Origin: Candidatus Iainarchaeum sp.
GTDB taxonomy: Archaea > Iainarchaeota > Iainarchaeia > Iainarchaeales > GCA-2688035
NCBI GenBank assembly: GCA_002688035.1
Contig: NZBU01000005.1
Location: 108,036 to 149,539 of the forward strand
Direction: 5' to 3'
Length of the DNA stretch: 41,504 bases
The notes beneath the pieces are model-generated. The model made no database searches, had not been told where the DNA came from, and saw only the letters and a program-made list of their open reading frames with translations. The translations under genes were made by a program, and so were the position numbers. Below, piece by piece: positions 32,301-39,862 of this stretch (positions are counted from its first letter, which is position 1; each line of letters begins with the position of its first letter).

Positions 32301-32482
32301 AAGCCATCCACAGACGCTTGGTTGATCCTGTCTGCACTGTTTGTCCTATCGGTATTTATCGTGCATGTGAGTGTTTGGGTTCCTGTTCCAGCACAGACGT
32401 CACAAATGGTCCAACAAGCAGAATAAACGCTTTGGCTAAAAATTAGTAATACTAAAGCAATCAACAAAAACTTAAATTTCAT
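29348..32482 (-). CDS. Giant secreted beta-helix surface protein
   Basis: The 1044-aa protein has a signal peptide ending QSVYSA, then a long run of degenerate repeats of the type G-D-I-x-I/N-G-N-L-T-I about every 20-25 residues (residues about 100-750). These predict a right-handed parallel beta-helix. The C-terminal third is Cys-rich (CGSGTGSCTGTSS, CSCDYTDLTS, CNDCGGEGLGG) and ends in a beta domain without its own anchor. Likely roles are S-layer-like cover, adhesin or carbohydrate binding. GGAGG sits 7 nt before ATG 32482. Confidence 0.8.
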   Translation of the reverse strand: MKFKFLLIALVLLIFSQSVYSACWTICDVCAGTGTQTLTCTINTDRTNSADRINQASVDGFWSDVAGETLDTVIWEIQGRQVWIQNSKVDFIRPADRSTVTWNLRLIGQSGRTTTLRSYNMGSSAQMQFVDNGSQKTFTNITIDAGTGGNQATYLYSQTADDDRRSSIGIDGELSIPNGGRMLYFRNIEAGKMTMDSTISGRNSRIHGLSGDILIHGDMLLRNGGHINDTWTIDSLTVEGDLTIDATGGNADTYINRISGPVNVTGDILIQSVGNRQAWIIGRGPNYITELTARNLTIHNEGDGAWARLFNVRNGNIDIVNDLKITGRYSRIENFMNGDLIVGKNAVIVGPTYQDNSGIYSSSSGVRFNDMTVGGELILQRKRIYYIDGTLDVTGDITLVSAEIHGKANILANTLTSTSSILYCNGAQTCNLDVVGDIVLSGRGPSSNQSIIYFDNINTTNGNLTMSNGAHIVHVNYTNASGTGIDIGGGLNMTNSQIYFHQPAPIQIRNGDAVITGRYSNYAIYYNESLVVFNGNLTVKRGTTETGRPHSVVAQRGGRVYASGDILIQNIEFDGYDSGGWSGEGIIAFESANGNITFDRAFLRTLRGPLRAANGKITFTGNSISDTLMGNYGFVGLYAQEFEATNARLYNFTYNTSRTVFSGEPGFYGAIKVEGLMKLTNTELADSGQEDIRWIEVGALEMNNSRIMNLSGNITIHDYGQLVDSRIRINDDETIQDPNDSARSIKILNATRDPAFSMTGLNWGEGIEVNWSSPFSIINNDDLTNIEFINTRVENQGEELTISSCKFEGSGFTVQGDGGSIITGDPTDSSEFNHEGGGDSPTHAVHSCGLGGASCAMSGLSPTTFDSDFTGSTTFVVNVTGSSNRPIPVCGSGTGSCTGTSSPYDCSCDYTDLTSQQSISSYIENTTIDCGTRQFSCNDCGGEGLGGYTEEIAIGAFIVDKGTGNPVNGYLEIILNAPGIGEVGCTYDSISGYGTIPITDGLVDAKLNCNTDLKLISGVSHTADVIIVNSGTGATEPSTIHYIP

Positions 32483-32591
32483 TCATTCGCCTCCGCGAGC
32501 TTTCGTGGTTTCATCTAAAGACAATTAAACAATAATATGAAGTCTTCTGGTATTTAAACATTAGTATTACTCTTCAAAGCAAATTGGCGTT

Positions 32592-32602
32592 AACTATAAA
32601 TA
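32592..32602 (+). promoter_or_regulatory. TATA box of the acidic membrane-anchored protein gene
   Basis: CTATAAATACA would start RNA near 32624, leaving a short leader that contains GGTGA before ATG 32643. For the minus-strand surface gene, TTTAAATAC around 32551-32560 is a candidate. Confidence 0.5.
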
Positions 32603-32642
32603 CAACATTAACCAATATTCAAATGAATTTGTGGTGAAACAA

Positions 32643-33026
32643 ATGTTTGAAGACTATGATGTGAAAAAGATTGCGGTCGTGTTTGTCGTGGCCCTTATTA
32701 TTGCTTCAGTTGCACTTGTTGTATTTTTGCAAATTCCAATTATTCCTGAACCGCCGGCCAATAGTGACATTACCCCTCCAGGTAACAATGACCAGAATCC
32801 AGCAGGAGATAATGAAGTAACTCCTCCTGTTGACAATGATGACCCAGAGCCGGAAGATGAGTTGCCTCTTTATGAAGGGGATAATGTTACTACAGATGAC
32901 AGTGTTACTGATCCAGCGTTGGACGGCCTTGTTACTGAGCCGGACATGGGTGATGGGGGAGACGAGCCAGAAGAAACTCCTGATGTCCCGGTGGATGACC
33001 CAGCAACTGATGTTCCTTTAGAATAA
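32643..33026 (+). CDS. Membrane-anchored acidic, proline-rich protein
   Basis: The 127-aa protein has a short cytoplasmic start (MFEDYDVKK), one membrane helix (IAVVFVVALIIASVALVVFL) and a roughly 95-residue disordered tail rich in Pro, Asp, Glu, Asn and Thr with repeats of the TPPxDND type. This fits a stalk or spacer on the outer face. GGTGA lies 6 nt before ATG 32643. It is on the opposite strand to the surface protein operon and converges on polB. No family is recognised. Confidence 0.75.
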   Translation: MFEDYDVKKIAVVFVVALIIASVALVVFLQIPIIPEPPANSDITPPGNNDQNPAGDNEVTPPVDNDDPEPEDELPLYEGDNVTTDDSVTDPALDGLVTEPDMGDGGDEPEETPDVPVDDPATDVPLE

Positions 33027-33046
33027 GTCTAATTTAACTATTTCTT

Positions 33047-35434
33047 TTAGCCAAAAGCACCTAGCTTTGACTGTTTTCCACCGTGCAACAAATCCTCTTT
33101 GCTGTAGCCGAGCTCGCGCATTATCTTGATTACTGCTGGAACAACCTGGTTCTCAATGTAATAGTCTGCATCATAGTTGCCCTCTGCAACGTATTCTTCC
33201 AACTCTGCCTTGTCAGAGATAGTTCTCCCACTTCTTGTAATGATATAGGATAGTACGCTTCCAACCTCAATATCCTTACCCTTTGCTACCGCTTTTCTTG
33301 CAGCCGAAACATGTGGTCCAATAGATTCATATTTTTCTAAAGCTCTCTTCAACTGTGTCAAAACAACTAGCTCTTGCTTCTCAGCTTTACCGCTCCTAAG
33401 TTTTTCAATTGCGTTCATGATTATTTGTGCGGCCTCATCAGGCTTTCCCTTTTCAAGCACTGCACGAATAACTTCTCTTTGAGTGTCCTTTGCAATCTTT
33501 GACCAATCTCGCCTAACATACTCGAACCCAACAATTTTCAAATTATGATCATAGTCAATCAGCGCGTACTTTTTCTTGGCGCCCTCCCCGGTTTCTTTTG
33601 TAACAAATATTCCGCGCTTGAAAAAGCCCTCGAGCTCAAGGTTCATTACTCCCGGGAGATCTGCATTAATCTCACTAACAAACTTTTTCACATCCTCTTT
33701 CTCTTTGCCCTGAGGCATTATGAGGAAAGCGGAATCAGTGTCTCCATAAAGAGGCTCAAAACCATTCTTCTCAGCTTTATCTAGTACTAGATTTACATAC
33801 TGTCTGCTCCAAGCTGTTACGGCTGCAGCGCACTCCCTTGAAAACCACCTGCTTCGGGCATAACCAAGGTAACCATAAAAAGAGTTCATCAATATTTTGA
33901 GCGCGTGTTGTCTTGCATCCATCAACAGTCTTTCTGGTGCATCCTTCTTAATCTCTTTCAACAGCTTTTTCATTCCCATTCTCTTTTCAAATAATTCCTT
34001 GAGAATACCTGACAAAAAACCTTCTTCCTTCTGACAAAAGTAATGATTGTTTGGAGCCTTGTTTGCCTCACAGTCTTTGTGCCCGCAGTCAATTGTCTCA
34101 GGGCTAACATTGTGCGAAATCATTATGCTTGGGTGCAACGAAGAAAAGTCAAGAACCGCCAGTCTTTCATGAAGCCCTGGAACAGGTTCCTTTACAAAGC
34201 CACCCTTATAAGTTTGCATTAACCGTTGGTGTGTTTCCTGGTCTGTTGGCTTGTTTGGAACACTCTTTCCCTCCACAAATGCTTTGTTCATCAAAAGCTG
34301 TTCTATAAGCTGCGAGGCACTGGCTCTATTTGCATCAAACATTGTTATCTTCACAAGCTTCCCAAGTTCCACGACCAATGGGGCATATTGCACCGCTATC
34401 CTGTGTGCAATCTCAGAGTCCTCATTACAATACTGGGCAAGTTTTTCAAGGCCTTTTCCGGTTTCCCAGATCTCGTTTATTTCAGTAGCATCAATCTTTT
34501 CTTTCTCCTCACCAAACAGCGAGAGTGCCACAGCTTCCAAACCAAATTTGACAAGATTTACTACACCAAATCTACTCAGAAAACGCAAGAGCTGGTAGGC
34601 ATCAAAGTGTTGCACTCCATGCAGCCTAACGGCATTGTCCCGCCCAAGCTTCTTCACGCTTGGCTCTTCTTTTGTAGGGTAGAACGCAAGTTTGAATCCA
34701 AGTGTTTTCGCCCTATCCTTCAAGTAAGGTAGATCAAAGTTATCCCCATTATAAGTTACAAGTACATCAATCTTCTCTTTCTCAACAAGACCCAGGAATC
34801 CTTGTATCATTTCTTTTTCTGTGCCAAAAACCTGTATGCCTTTTTTGCCATCCAACTTCTTGTGCGTTGTAAGCACAGTTCCCTTGCCCTTGGTGTAAAA
34901 GGAAATCATGAGAACCGGGTCTTTCTCAGGATTACTGAATCGTCCGGGGGAGAGAGTTTCAATGTCAAAGGCAGCATAAGTTGGCTCAACTTTTTCCTCC
35001 ACAATTCTAGTTTCAAGTACTTCATTCCCGTCTATTGTAAGTTTTATGCCTGCCATTGGCTCAAGTTGCTTGTCTATGAGATAGCGTTTTGCAAATGGAA
35101 CATCAAACTCGAATATCTCTGCTACTTCCGGGAGGGCTGTTATCTCTTTTCGCGCAACCAGTAGGTTGGGCACGTTTTCAAATTCCACTTTAAGCATGCC
35201 CGCATGTTTAGTTTTTACACTCTTTACTTTTACTCCTTCGCTAAATTCGTAATCCCTAATTTGCTCTGCCGTATTTTCATCCAAAATTCTTGTGTAAAAG
35301 TACGGGTAAAAATTCTTGTCAAAAAAAGTCTCAATTCCCTTGTCTGTTTTGATGAAAAGTCTTATGCATGATTTCTCATCCTGTGTAATATAATCAACGT
35401 CTAGTAACAAGCCCTGTATTTTGTCTTTAGACAT
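33047..35434 (-). CDS. polB: Family B DNA polymerase
   Basis: The 795-aa replicative-type polymerase has an intact 3'-5' exonuclease: AAFDIETLSP (Exo I), VTYNGDNFDLPYL (Exo II) and YCNEDSEIAHR (Exo III). The uracil-pocket region ends FAKRYLIDK. Polymerase motifs are LDFSSLHPSI (A), KILMNSFYGYLGY (B), YGDTDSAFL (C) and a thumb. The C-terminus QSKLGAFG is a PCNA-binding PIP box. Motif A has His where archaeal enzymes have the steric-gate Tyr (SLYPS). ATG 35434 has a nearly leaderless promoter at 35459-35472. Confidence 0.96.
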   Translation of the reverse strand: MSKDKIQGLLLDVDYITQDEKSCIRLFIKTDKGIETFFDKNFYPYFYTRILDENTAEQIRDYEFSEGVKVKSVKTKHAGMLKVEFENVPNLLVARKEITALPEVAEIFEFDVPFAKRYLIDKQLEPMAGIKLTIDGNEVLETRIVEEKVEPTYAAFDIETLSPGRFSNPEKDPVLMISFYTKGKGTVLTTHKKLDGKKGIQVFGTEKEMIQGFLGLVEKEKIDVLVTYNGDNFDLPYLKDRAKTLGFKLAFYPTKEEPSVKKLGRDNAVRLHGVQHFDAYQLLRFLSRFGVVNLVKFGLEAVALSLFGEEKEKIDATEINEIWETGKGLEKLAQYCNEDSEIAHRIAVQYAPLVVELGKLVKITMFDANRASASQLIEQLLMNKAFVEGKSVPNKPTDQETHQRLMQTYKGGFVKEPVPGLHERLAVLDFSSLHPSIMISHNVSPETIDCGHKDCEANKAPNNHYFCQKEEGFLSGILKELFEKRMGMKKLLKEIKKDAPERLLMDARQHALKILMNSFYGYLGYARSRWFSRECAAAVTAWSRQYVNLVLDKAEKNGFEPLYGDTDSAFLIMPQGKEKEDVKKFVSEINADLPGVMNLELEGFFKRGIFVTKETGEGAKKKYALIDYDHNLKIVGFEYVRRDWSKIAKDTQREVIRAVLEKGKPDEAAQIIMNAIEKLRSGKAEKQELVVLTQLKRALEKYESIGPHVSAARKAVAKGKDIEVGSVLSYIITRSGRTISDKAELEEYVAEGNYDADYYIENQVVPAVIKIMRELGYSKEDLLHGGKQSKLGAFG

Positions 35435-35458
35435 ACGGTAGATTTTTAAGTATCAATA

Positions 35459-35474
35459 GTTATTTATAAATAGT
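35459..35474. promoter_or_regulatory. Palindromic TATA element between polB and a coiled-coil gene
   Basis: ATTTATAAAT is a perfect 10-bp palindrome in the 68-bp gap. It is about 30 bp from the polB start and 38 bp from ATG 35503, so it could serve both directions. Confidence 0.5.
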
Positions 35475-35502
35475 CGCGTTTAATTGGAATGGGTTTGATT
35501 CA

Positions 35503-35958
35503 ATGTCAAGGGACAAACATGCAAAAAAAGGGGCGCCAAAAAAAGCTTCGGTAGTACTTTCACAGTTGCGTGAGGATGTTAGGTCTCTAAGCAGTAGCAT
35601 CCTTATTATTGGGCAGAAGATGAAGTATCTTGTTCGTAATGAGAAAATTCTTGGCAGAAATTTAATCGTATTGAACAAAAAACTAAAGTCTTTTGAAGAG
35701 AAAGTTGCGTCAGGGGAACTTGGAGGCAAGGGGAAAGGAGCAGAAATTTCCGCGGAAACACTGAAAAATTTGGAGGGAATGGAGAGCAGGATTAATACTC
35801 TTCAAGCAGAGCTAGCTTCAATCAAACATGGTGTTGCCTCCCAGGAGCAATTGCAGGAACTAAAATATGTTATTGACAGCATCAATCCTTTGGAGCTTGC
35901 AACTCTACAACAAGTCAAAGATCTAATTGATGAAAAGATTGCCAAGAAAAAGAAGTAA
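35503..35958 (+). CDS. Coiled-coil protein of unknown function
   Basis: The 151-aa soluble protein has a basic start (SRDKHAKKGAPKKAS), then long heptad-like helices (about 20-75 and 85-115) broken by a Gly/Lys linker (SGELGGKGKGAE), and a basic end KIAKKKK. It is divergent from polB and its stop abuts the stop of the HerA-like gene. With the coiled-coil gene at 37561 it flanks that gene, so both may belong to one assembly; this is inference. Confidence 0.65.
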   Translation: MSRDKHAKKGAPKKASVVLSQLREDVRSLSSSILIIGQKMKYLVRNEKILGRNLIVLNKKLKSFEEKVASGELGGKGKGAEISAETLKNLEGMESRINTLQAELASIKHGVASQEQLQELKYVIDSINPLELATLQQVKDLIDEKIAKKKK

Positions 35959-37476
35959 TCAAGCTATTTCTGTGCAAGTACTTAGGCCAGGGCGCAGTAA
36001 TACCCTGTAGGTTTTTCTCCCAGTCAACTGTATTCCTACATCGTTTCCTTTTATAACCGAGATTTTTGCTCCAACATTCTTTCCAATATCTGCTGCAAGA
36101 TCTATAGGGCTATTGGTACTGATTGCCAGCCCAACACCATATTGCTTCATTTCTCCAATATCCTTTACAATTGCTTTTATGATTTCGTTGTCCTCGTTTC
36201 TTGGAATAACCTTTACTGCCTCAGGCAGGATTAGAAAGCTTCTCAATTGCTTTGCCGGGCCCTGTCTTTTATAGTATTCAAGCAGGCCTTTGATTACGCA
36301 CTGCACTATCATGAGTGAAACTCTCTCATCTTGCTCTTCTAAATGTATAAGGCCGGCTCTGCCAATTCCTTTTGCCCAGCCCTTGCTGACCTCTTTGATA
36401 TCATTTGGGCCGTTGAAGAGTTCTGGATAACGCAAATCCAGTAGTTTCAGTATTCGCACTGCACGATTTCTCTGGAACTCGTTGAATTCTCCAGCAGTCT
36501 CTTTTCCCTTAACCGCTTTTATCATATCAAGCATTCCCTTTGCCTCAGTCTCATTCATTGTCTTCTCTATTTCCTTGCCTGCAATACTCTCACCCATTCC
36601 AACAATTTGCATCAAACCTTTTTTGTTAATAAAATCTAAATCAACTTTCATCTGCTCGGGAACTGCGAAATCCTTGATTGGAAAGCCGATTGGGTCAATC
36701 TTAACCTTGTACTTTGCAAGCCCTGCCCCCTCGCTTGTCCTGTTGCTCAGGCCCTGGAATTTTTTGTTCCAATCCAAAACAACTACCGGAATGTTTGATA
36801 GTAGTGCTCCCTCAGCCAACACATGCAGTGCATGTGCTCGCTCCTTTTCGCTTCCACCACTAATTATTGTTGAGTCGAACAGCGAGAGAGGTTCTTTTAC
36901 GCCCCGCCCATCCTTTGTTATTCCAAGCACTAGTTCTCCAAATGAAATTGCTTTCCCTGTTGTCGAAACAGGCGCTGTCCCTGTGCTTGGTCCAGGAGAA
37001 GTCGAGAGCAATGGCACTATTAACGGTTGTGAGAAAAACTCTTGCTTTATTGCTTCAGGCGAATCATGCAGTGGCTTTAACTCGATGTCATATGCCTTGC
37101 TCACATCCAAAAGCATTTTAGTGCTTGCCTTAACCTTTTTGATTATTGAGTCAACCTCATCTGAGAACTCATCCTGCTTGTAAATCGTGTACTCTGGTTT
37201 TGATCCCAGAATAAAAAACTGTGTTGTCTTGGTTTTAGTGTGGCTTGTTATTGCAATAATTTTTCTTGGCAGCGTTTCAATAAAACCGTGTAATTCTCCT
37301 GTCGCATGGAAAACCTTGTAGAGTTCAACTACGGCTCCCTTGATTTCTCCAGCTTCTTTTTCGAGAATTGAAACAAGAATCAAGGATTCAGGATTAGTGT
37401 AAATTTCAACATCATAGCTTTCGAATGTTCCCTTGAACATCTCCTTCCAGGGCCCCTCGCTTAGTTTGAACTCCAT
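35959..37476 (-). CDS. HerA/VirB4-like P-loop-fold protein lacking Walker A
   Basis: The roughly 505-aa protein has an N-terminal alpha/beta domain (1-130), a Pro/Ser/Thr linker and a HerA/VirB4-like ATPase core. Core landmarks are FGELVLGITKDGRGV, VVVLDWNKKFQGL (where HerA reads DPHGEY), the Walker B position SFLILPEAVKVIPR and YGVGLAISTNSPIDLA (usually ATQSP). Walker A should precede but reads IISGGSEKERAH, with no GK[ST]. It is thus a probable non-hydrolysing relative or uses ATP unusually. ATG 37476 has AAGGGA upstream. Confidence 0.65.
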   Translation of the reverse strand: MEFKLSEGPWKEMFKGTFESYDVEIYTNPESLILVSILEKEAGEIKGAVVELYKVFHATGELHGFIETLPRKIIAITSHTKTKTTQFFILGSKPEYTIYKQDEFSDEVDSIIKKVKASTKMLLDVSKAYDIELKPLHDSPEAIKQEFFSQPLIVPLLSTSPGPSTGTAPVSTTGKAISFGELVLGITKDGRGVKEPLSLFDSTIISGGSEKERAHALHVLAEGALLSNIPVVVLDWNKKFQGLSNRTSEGAGLAKYKVKIDPIGFPIKDFAVPEQMKVDLDFINKKGLMQIVGMGESIAGKEIEKTMNETEAKGMLDMIKAVKGKETAGEFNEFQRNRAVRILKLLDLRYPELFNGPNDIKEVSKGWAKGIGRAGLIHLEEQDERVSLMIVQCVIKGLLEYYKRQGPAKQLRSFLILPEAVKVIPRNEDNEIIKAIVKDIGEMKQYGVGLAISTNSPIDLAADIGKNVGAKISVIKGNDVGIQLTGRKTYRVLLRPGLSTCTEIA

Positions 37477-37503
37477 TAATAATCCCTTAAACAATTAACA
37501 AGA

Positions 37504-37519
37504 ACTTATTTAAATAAGT
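37504..37519. promoter_or_regulatory. 16-bp palindromic TATA-like element
   Basis: ACTTATTTAAATAAGT is a perfect palindrome in the 84-bp gap between the divergent HerA-like gene and the coiled-coil gene. It fits as TATA box for the minus gene. The plus gene probably uses ATATTATAG near 37527-37535, 26-30 bp from ATG 37561. The palindrome may also bind a regulator. Confidence 0.5.
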
Positions 37520-37560
37520 AATCATTATATTATAGAACAAAATTATAGGAATTGATTCTG

Positions 37561-38076
37561 ATGGTAAACAAGGAAGTTGTCCTTGAAACAATTAAGAAAA
37601 TGTACGACAGTGGCATTGAAGACAGTGTTGTTGAGGCCACGCTCAAGGACATTGGCTTAAAAGAGGGCGAAATCAAGCAATATATGGTGGAGGTAAAGGG
37701 AAAGCCTGTTGCCCCTGCACAAGCTCCAGAGCGAGAGCGCGAGGCTATTGCCGAGAAGGCAGCCGAGAAGATAAAAACTCATTTGGTTGAGGAAAAAGAG
37801 GAGCGCGAGTTAAAGGAGACAACGCAACAAGTAGCCATTGAGGGGCATCGCGAGCACCTGGAAACAGTGGAGCAAAAGGTCGGCCAGTTGCACGAAAAAG
37901 TCGAGAGCCTTGCAACCCCCTCCAATAGCAGTCTTGATAGCAAGCTCTCTGTTCTCGAGAATAGGATTAATTCTATTGAGGCACAGTTAACTGATTTGAA
38001 AGCTCTTGGAAATGCAACCAAAAGTCTTATGGAAAAAGTGCTTGAAGTGAACAGAAATATTTTGAACAAACTCTGA
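37561..38076 (+). CDS. Coiled-coil protein with N-terminal helical domain
   Basis: The 171-aa protein starts with a small helical domain (about 1-45; VLETIKKMYDSGIEDSVVEATLKDIGL), which looks UBA-like in pattern but is not assignable. A linker and long coiled coils (about 60-110 and 125-168) follow. It is divergent from the HerA-like gene and converges on the membrane-protein operon with a 2-bp gap. ATG 37561 is preferred over TTG 37552. Confidence 0.65.
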   Translation: MVNKEVVLETIKKMYDSGIEDSVVEATLKDIGLKEGEIKQYMVEVKGKPVAPAQAPEREREAIAEKAAEKIKTHLVEEKEERELKETTQQVAIEGHREHLETVEQKVGQLHEKVESLATPSNSSLDSKLSVLENRINSIEAQLTDLKALGNATKSLMEKVLEVNRNILNKL

Positions 38077-38078
38077 TT

Positions 38079-38444
38079 CTAGTCAAAAAGCTTTTTGAAC
38101 ATTTCAATTACTTTTTTTGCAGCGTTCCCACTTTCCTTTGGTTTTAACTTAAACCTGGTTACGTTAATTGCTTTCAGGTTTGTTGTATCATCCTTGTCGG
38201 AGAAAGTTTGTTCCCCCACTCTTGCCCCTGCAGTTTTTAGGCCCTCTTCCCAAACGCTTTTATCGGGAACCTGACCTTCACTTTCCTCCATTTCTTTCAC
38301 GCTCTCTTTTGCAAAGCTTTTAGCAGGCTTGTAAATTAGAACAATTGCCGCGAGCACTACAAAAACAAAGCTTGCTATTGCATAATCATACCATAGAAAG
38401 AACAGTGCGGCAAGTAGCATTACAATGGCTATTGTTACTCTCAA
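38079..38444 (-). CDS. Small membrane protein, last gene of a five-gene operon
   Basis: The 121-aa protein has two N-terminal membrane helices (about 3-20 and 22-39) and an 80-residue charged cytoplasmic tail with KSVWEEGLKTAGARVGEQTF. It starts with TTG 38444, 6 bp after the previous stop, with GGGGG upstream. It is the only protein of the set with a sizeable soluble domain, so it may couple the membrane complex to cytoplasmic partners. No family is recognised. Confidence 0.65.
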   Translation of the reverse strand: MRVTIAIVMLLAALFFLWYDYAIASFVFVVLAAIVLIYKPAKSFAKESVKEMEESEGQVPDKSVWEEGLKTAGARVGEQTFSDKDDTTNLKAINVTRFKLKPKESGNAAKKVIEMFKKLFD

Positions 38445-38449
38445 TAGCC

Positions 38450-38773
38450 TCAGCCCCCGCCACCCATTAGCCCTGAGTACATGTCAGGACTATAGTATTC
38501 AGGTTGCCCGCCGGCATCTCCCCCTCCAGCTCCCTTCATACCAAAGATCAAAGCAACAATTATAAGCCCAAAGAATATGAACGGCCAGTAGGGCTCAAGG
38601 TTTCCTCTCATAAAGTAGAGCACACCCATTGCAAACACCAGTATTACAGTAGCACTGATGCTCCTCATGGTGAGAATCATTATTGCAATTATTGAGAAGG
38701 CAAGCCACTGCTCGTTGAACTGGATAGCCAGCATCATGAGGATGATGGCAATCATAAATGTAAAAGTATCCAT
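38450..38773 (-). CDS. Small membrane protein with Gly-rich tail
   Basis: The 107-aa protein has four closely packed hydrophobic helices covering residues 4-80, then a Gly/Tyr/Pro-rich tail (GAGGGDAGGQPEYYSPDMYS...GGGG). GGTGA lies 4 nt before ATG 38773. It is the fourth gene in the operon. The tail composition resembles that of the protein at 39428. No family is recognised. Confidence 0.65.
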   Translation of the reverse strand: MDTFTFMIAIILMMLAIQFNEQWLAFSIIAIMILTMRSISATVILVFAMGVLYFMRGNLEPYWPFIFFGLIIVALIFGMKGAGGGDAGGQPEYYSPDMYSGLMGGGG

Positions 38774-38781
38774 TCCTTCAC

Positions 38782-39057
38782 CTAATCAAATATTTTTATT
38801 TTTTCAAACATTGTTGAACCAAATGTTGCAAAGAGGAATATTATAACTGGAATCCAAACAAGGTTTGGGAACTGAATGAATGTCAGGAAAACAACTATTA
38901 CTGCGAATAGTATTGCGAGCTTGGCGCTTCCAAGTGATTTCTTTGCCCAGCTGAATATCCACACTAGGTAGAATAGTGAGAGCACAATCCACAGGTTGTC
39001 CAATATGGGGTCTCCGAAGGGACCTTGTGCGGCAAGCAGTGGTAGTTTTTCCAGCAT
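38782..39057 (-). CDS. Small three-helix membrane protein
   Basis: The 91-aa protein starts with an amphipathic segment (LEKLPLLAAQGPFGDPILDN) and has three membrane helices (about 21-37, 46-64 and 67-82). It is third in the operon. No family is recognised. Confidence 0.65.
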   Translation of the reverse strand: MLEKLPLLAAQGPFGDPILDNLWIVLSLFYLVWIFSWAKKSLGSAKLAILFAVIVVFLTFIQFPNLVWIPVIIFLFATFGSTMFEKIKIFD

Positions 39058-39108
39058 CTTTTTTCTCGCTCCTACTAATCTTTACATTGTTTTCAAATAA
39101 ATTCTTTT

Positions 39109-39426
39109 CTATTTCTTCATATTGCTCCCTACACCCCAGATTATCACTGAGAAGAAGGCTATGCCTGATAGGAAGTAAAAAACATATACTGATGCTGTAA
39201 AGTATGCCCACTTTATCACAAGGAAGTAAATGAGTATTCCTGAGACAAGAAGGGTTAGCACGCTGTTTCCAAGGTATCCTCTAATCATCATAATTATTAT
39301 TAGTGCCAATATTATTCGCATTATTATGTTTGCTGCTGGGAAAAAATACATTATTATTGGGGGGATAAGTGCCAATATCACGAAAGCGATGAAAATGAAA
39401 AGCAGTAGGTTTCCTCTCTCATTCAT
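39109..39426 (-). CDS. Small four-helix membrane protein
   Basis: The 105-aa, nearly entirely hydrophobic protein has four helices and very short loops (for example IMRIILALIIIMMIRGYLG). It starts 1 bp after the preceding stop (TAA-C-ATG) with AGGGG upstream, implying coupled translation. No family is recognised. Confidence 0.65.
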   Translation of the reverse strand: MNERGNLLLFIFIAFVILALIPPIIMYFFPAANIIMRIILALIIIMMIRGYLGNSVLTLLVSGILIYFLVIKWAYFTASVYVFYFLSGIAFFSVIIWGVGSNMKK

Positions 39427-39427
39427 G

Positions 39428-39817
39428 TTATCTGCCCCTAAATCTACCCGTCATTCCCTGGGCCATTTGTCTGCCTCTGCCTGCTGCCGCTACCCTGCCT
39501 GCTAAATCCCCGCCATGACTCATAGGGCTTGCTTCTCCGCCACCGGCCATTCCTCCAACAAAGAATAGGTCAATTAAAACACTGCTTAGTCCAAACATTA
39601 GTAGCATCATTAGTACATATGTTCCCTCAAAAAACCAGGCATATGGTGAGAAAATCATGAAGTATGTGAAACCCATTATGAGCACTATTGCAAGTGGTCC
39701 TTTTCCCAAGTGGTTTATTATAAATGACACGATTGCCAAGAGTACGAATATCTTTACTATGAAAACCATGTCTTTGATGAATTCAAAGAGCCAGAACATT
39801 AGTGGCAGGGAAAACAT
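39428..39817 (-). CDS. Membrane protein with Gly/Arg-rich tail, first gene of the operon
   Basis: The 129-aa protein has three hydrophobic helices (residues about 3-85) and a 40-residue tail rich in Gly, Ala, Met and Arg (AAAGRGRQMAQGMTGRFRGR), like an RGG-type basic extension. ATG 39817 has no SD but TTTTAAATC lies about 27 bp upstream, so it probably opens a leaderless operon of five genes reaching to 38079. Confidence 0.65.
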   Translation of the reverse strand: MFSLPLMFWLFEFIKDMVFIVKIFVLLAIVSFIINHLGKGPLAIVLIMGFTYFMIFSPYAWFFEGTYVLMMLLMFGLSSVLIDLFFVGGMAGGGEASPMSHGGDLAGRVAAAGRGRQMAQGMTGRFRGR

Positions 39818-39838
39818 GCACTACAATTAACGATTTCC

Positions 39839-39848
39839 TGATTTAAAA
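39839..39848 (-). promoter_or_regulatory. TATA box of the five-gene membrane operon
   Basis: On the minus strand the sequence reads ATTTTAAATC, centred about 26-27 bp before ATG 39817. It lies directly upstream of this operon and just after the stop region of the large gene at 39863. Confidence 0.5.
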
Positions 39849-39862
39849 TGCTTTCCCTAAAA

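Noticed and set aside
29348-32482. CRISPR array or tandem DNA repeats in the surface-protein gene
   Set aside because: The periodicity is at protein level (beta-helix rungs) and DNA units are not conserved; no CRISPR array is seen anywhere in the window.
36482-37183. 233-codon plus-strand ORF inside the HerA-like gene
   Set aside because: Ser/Pro/Leu-rich mirror frame of the minus-strand gene, no SD and no TATA box at a suitable distance.
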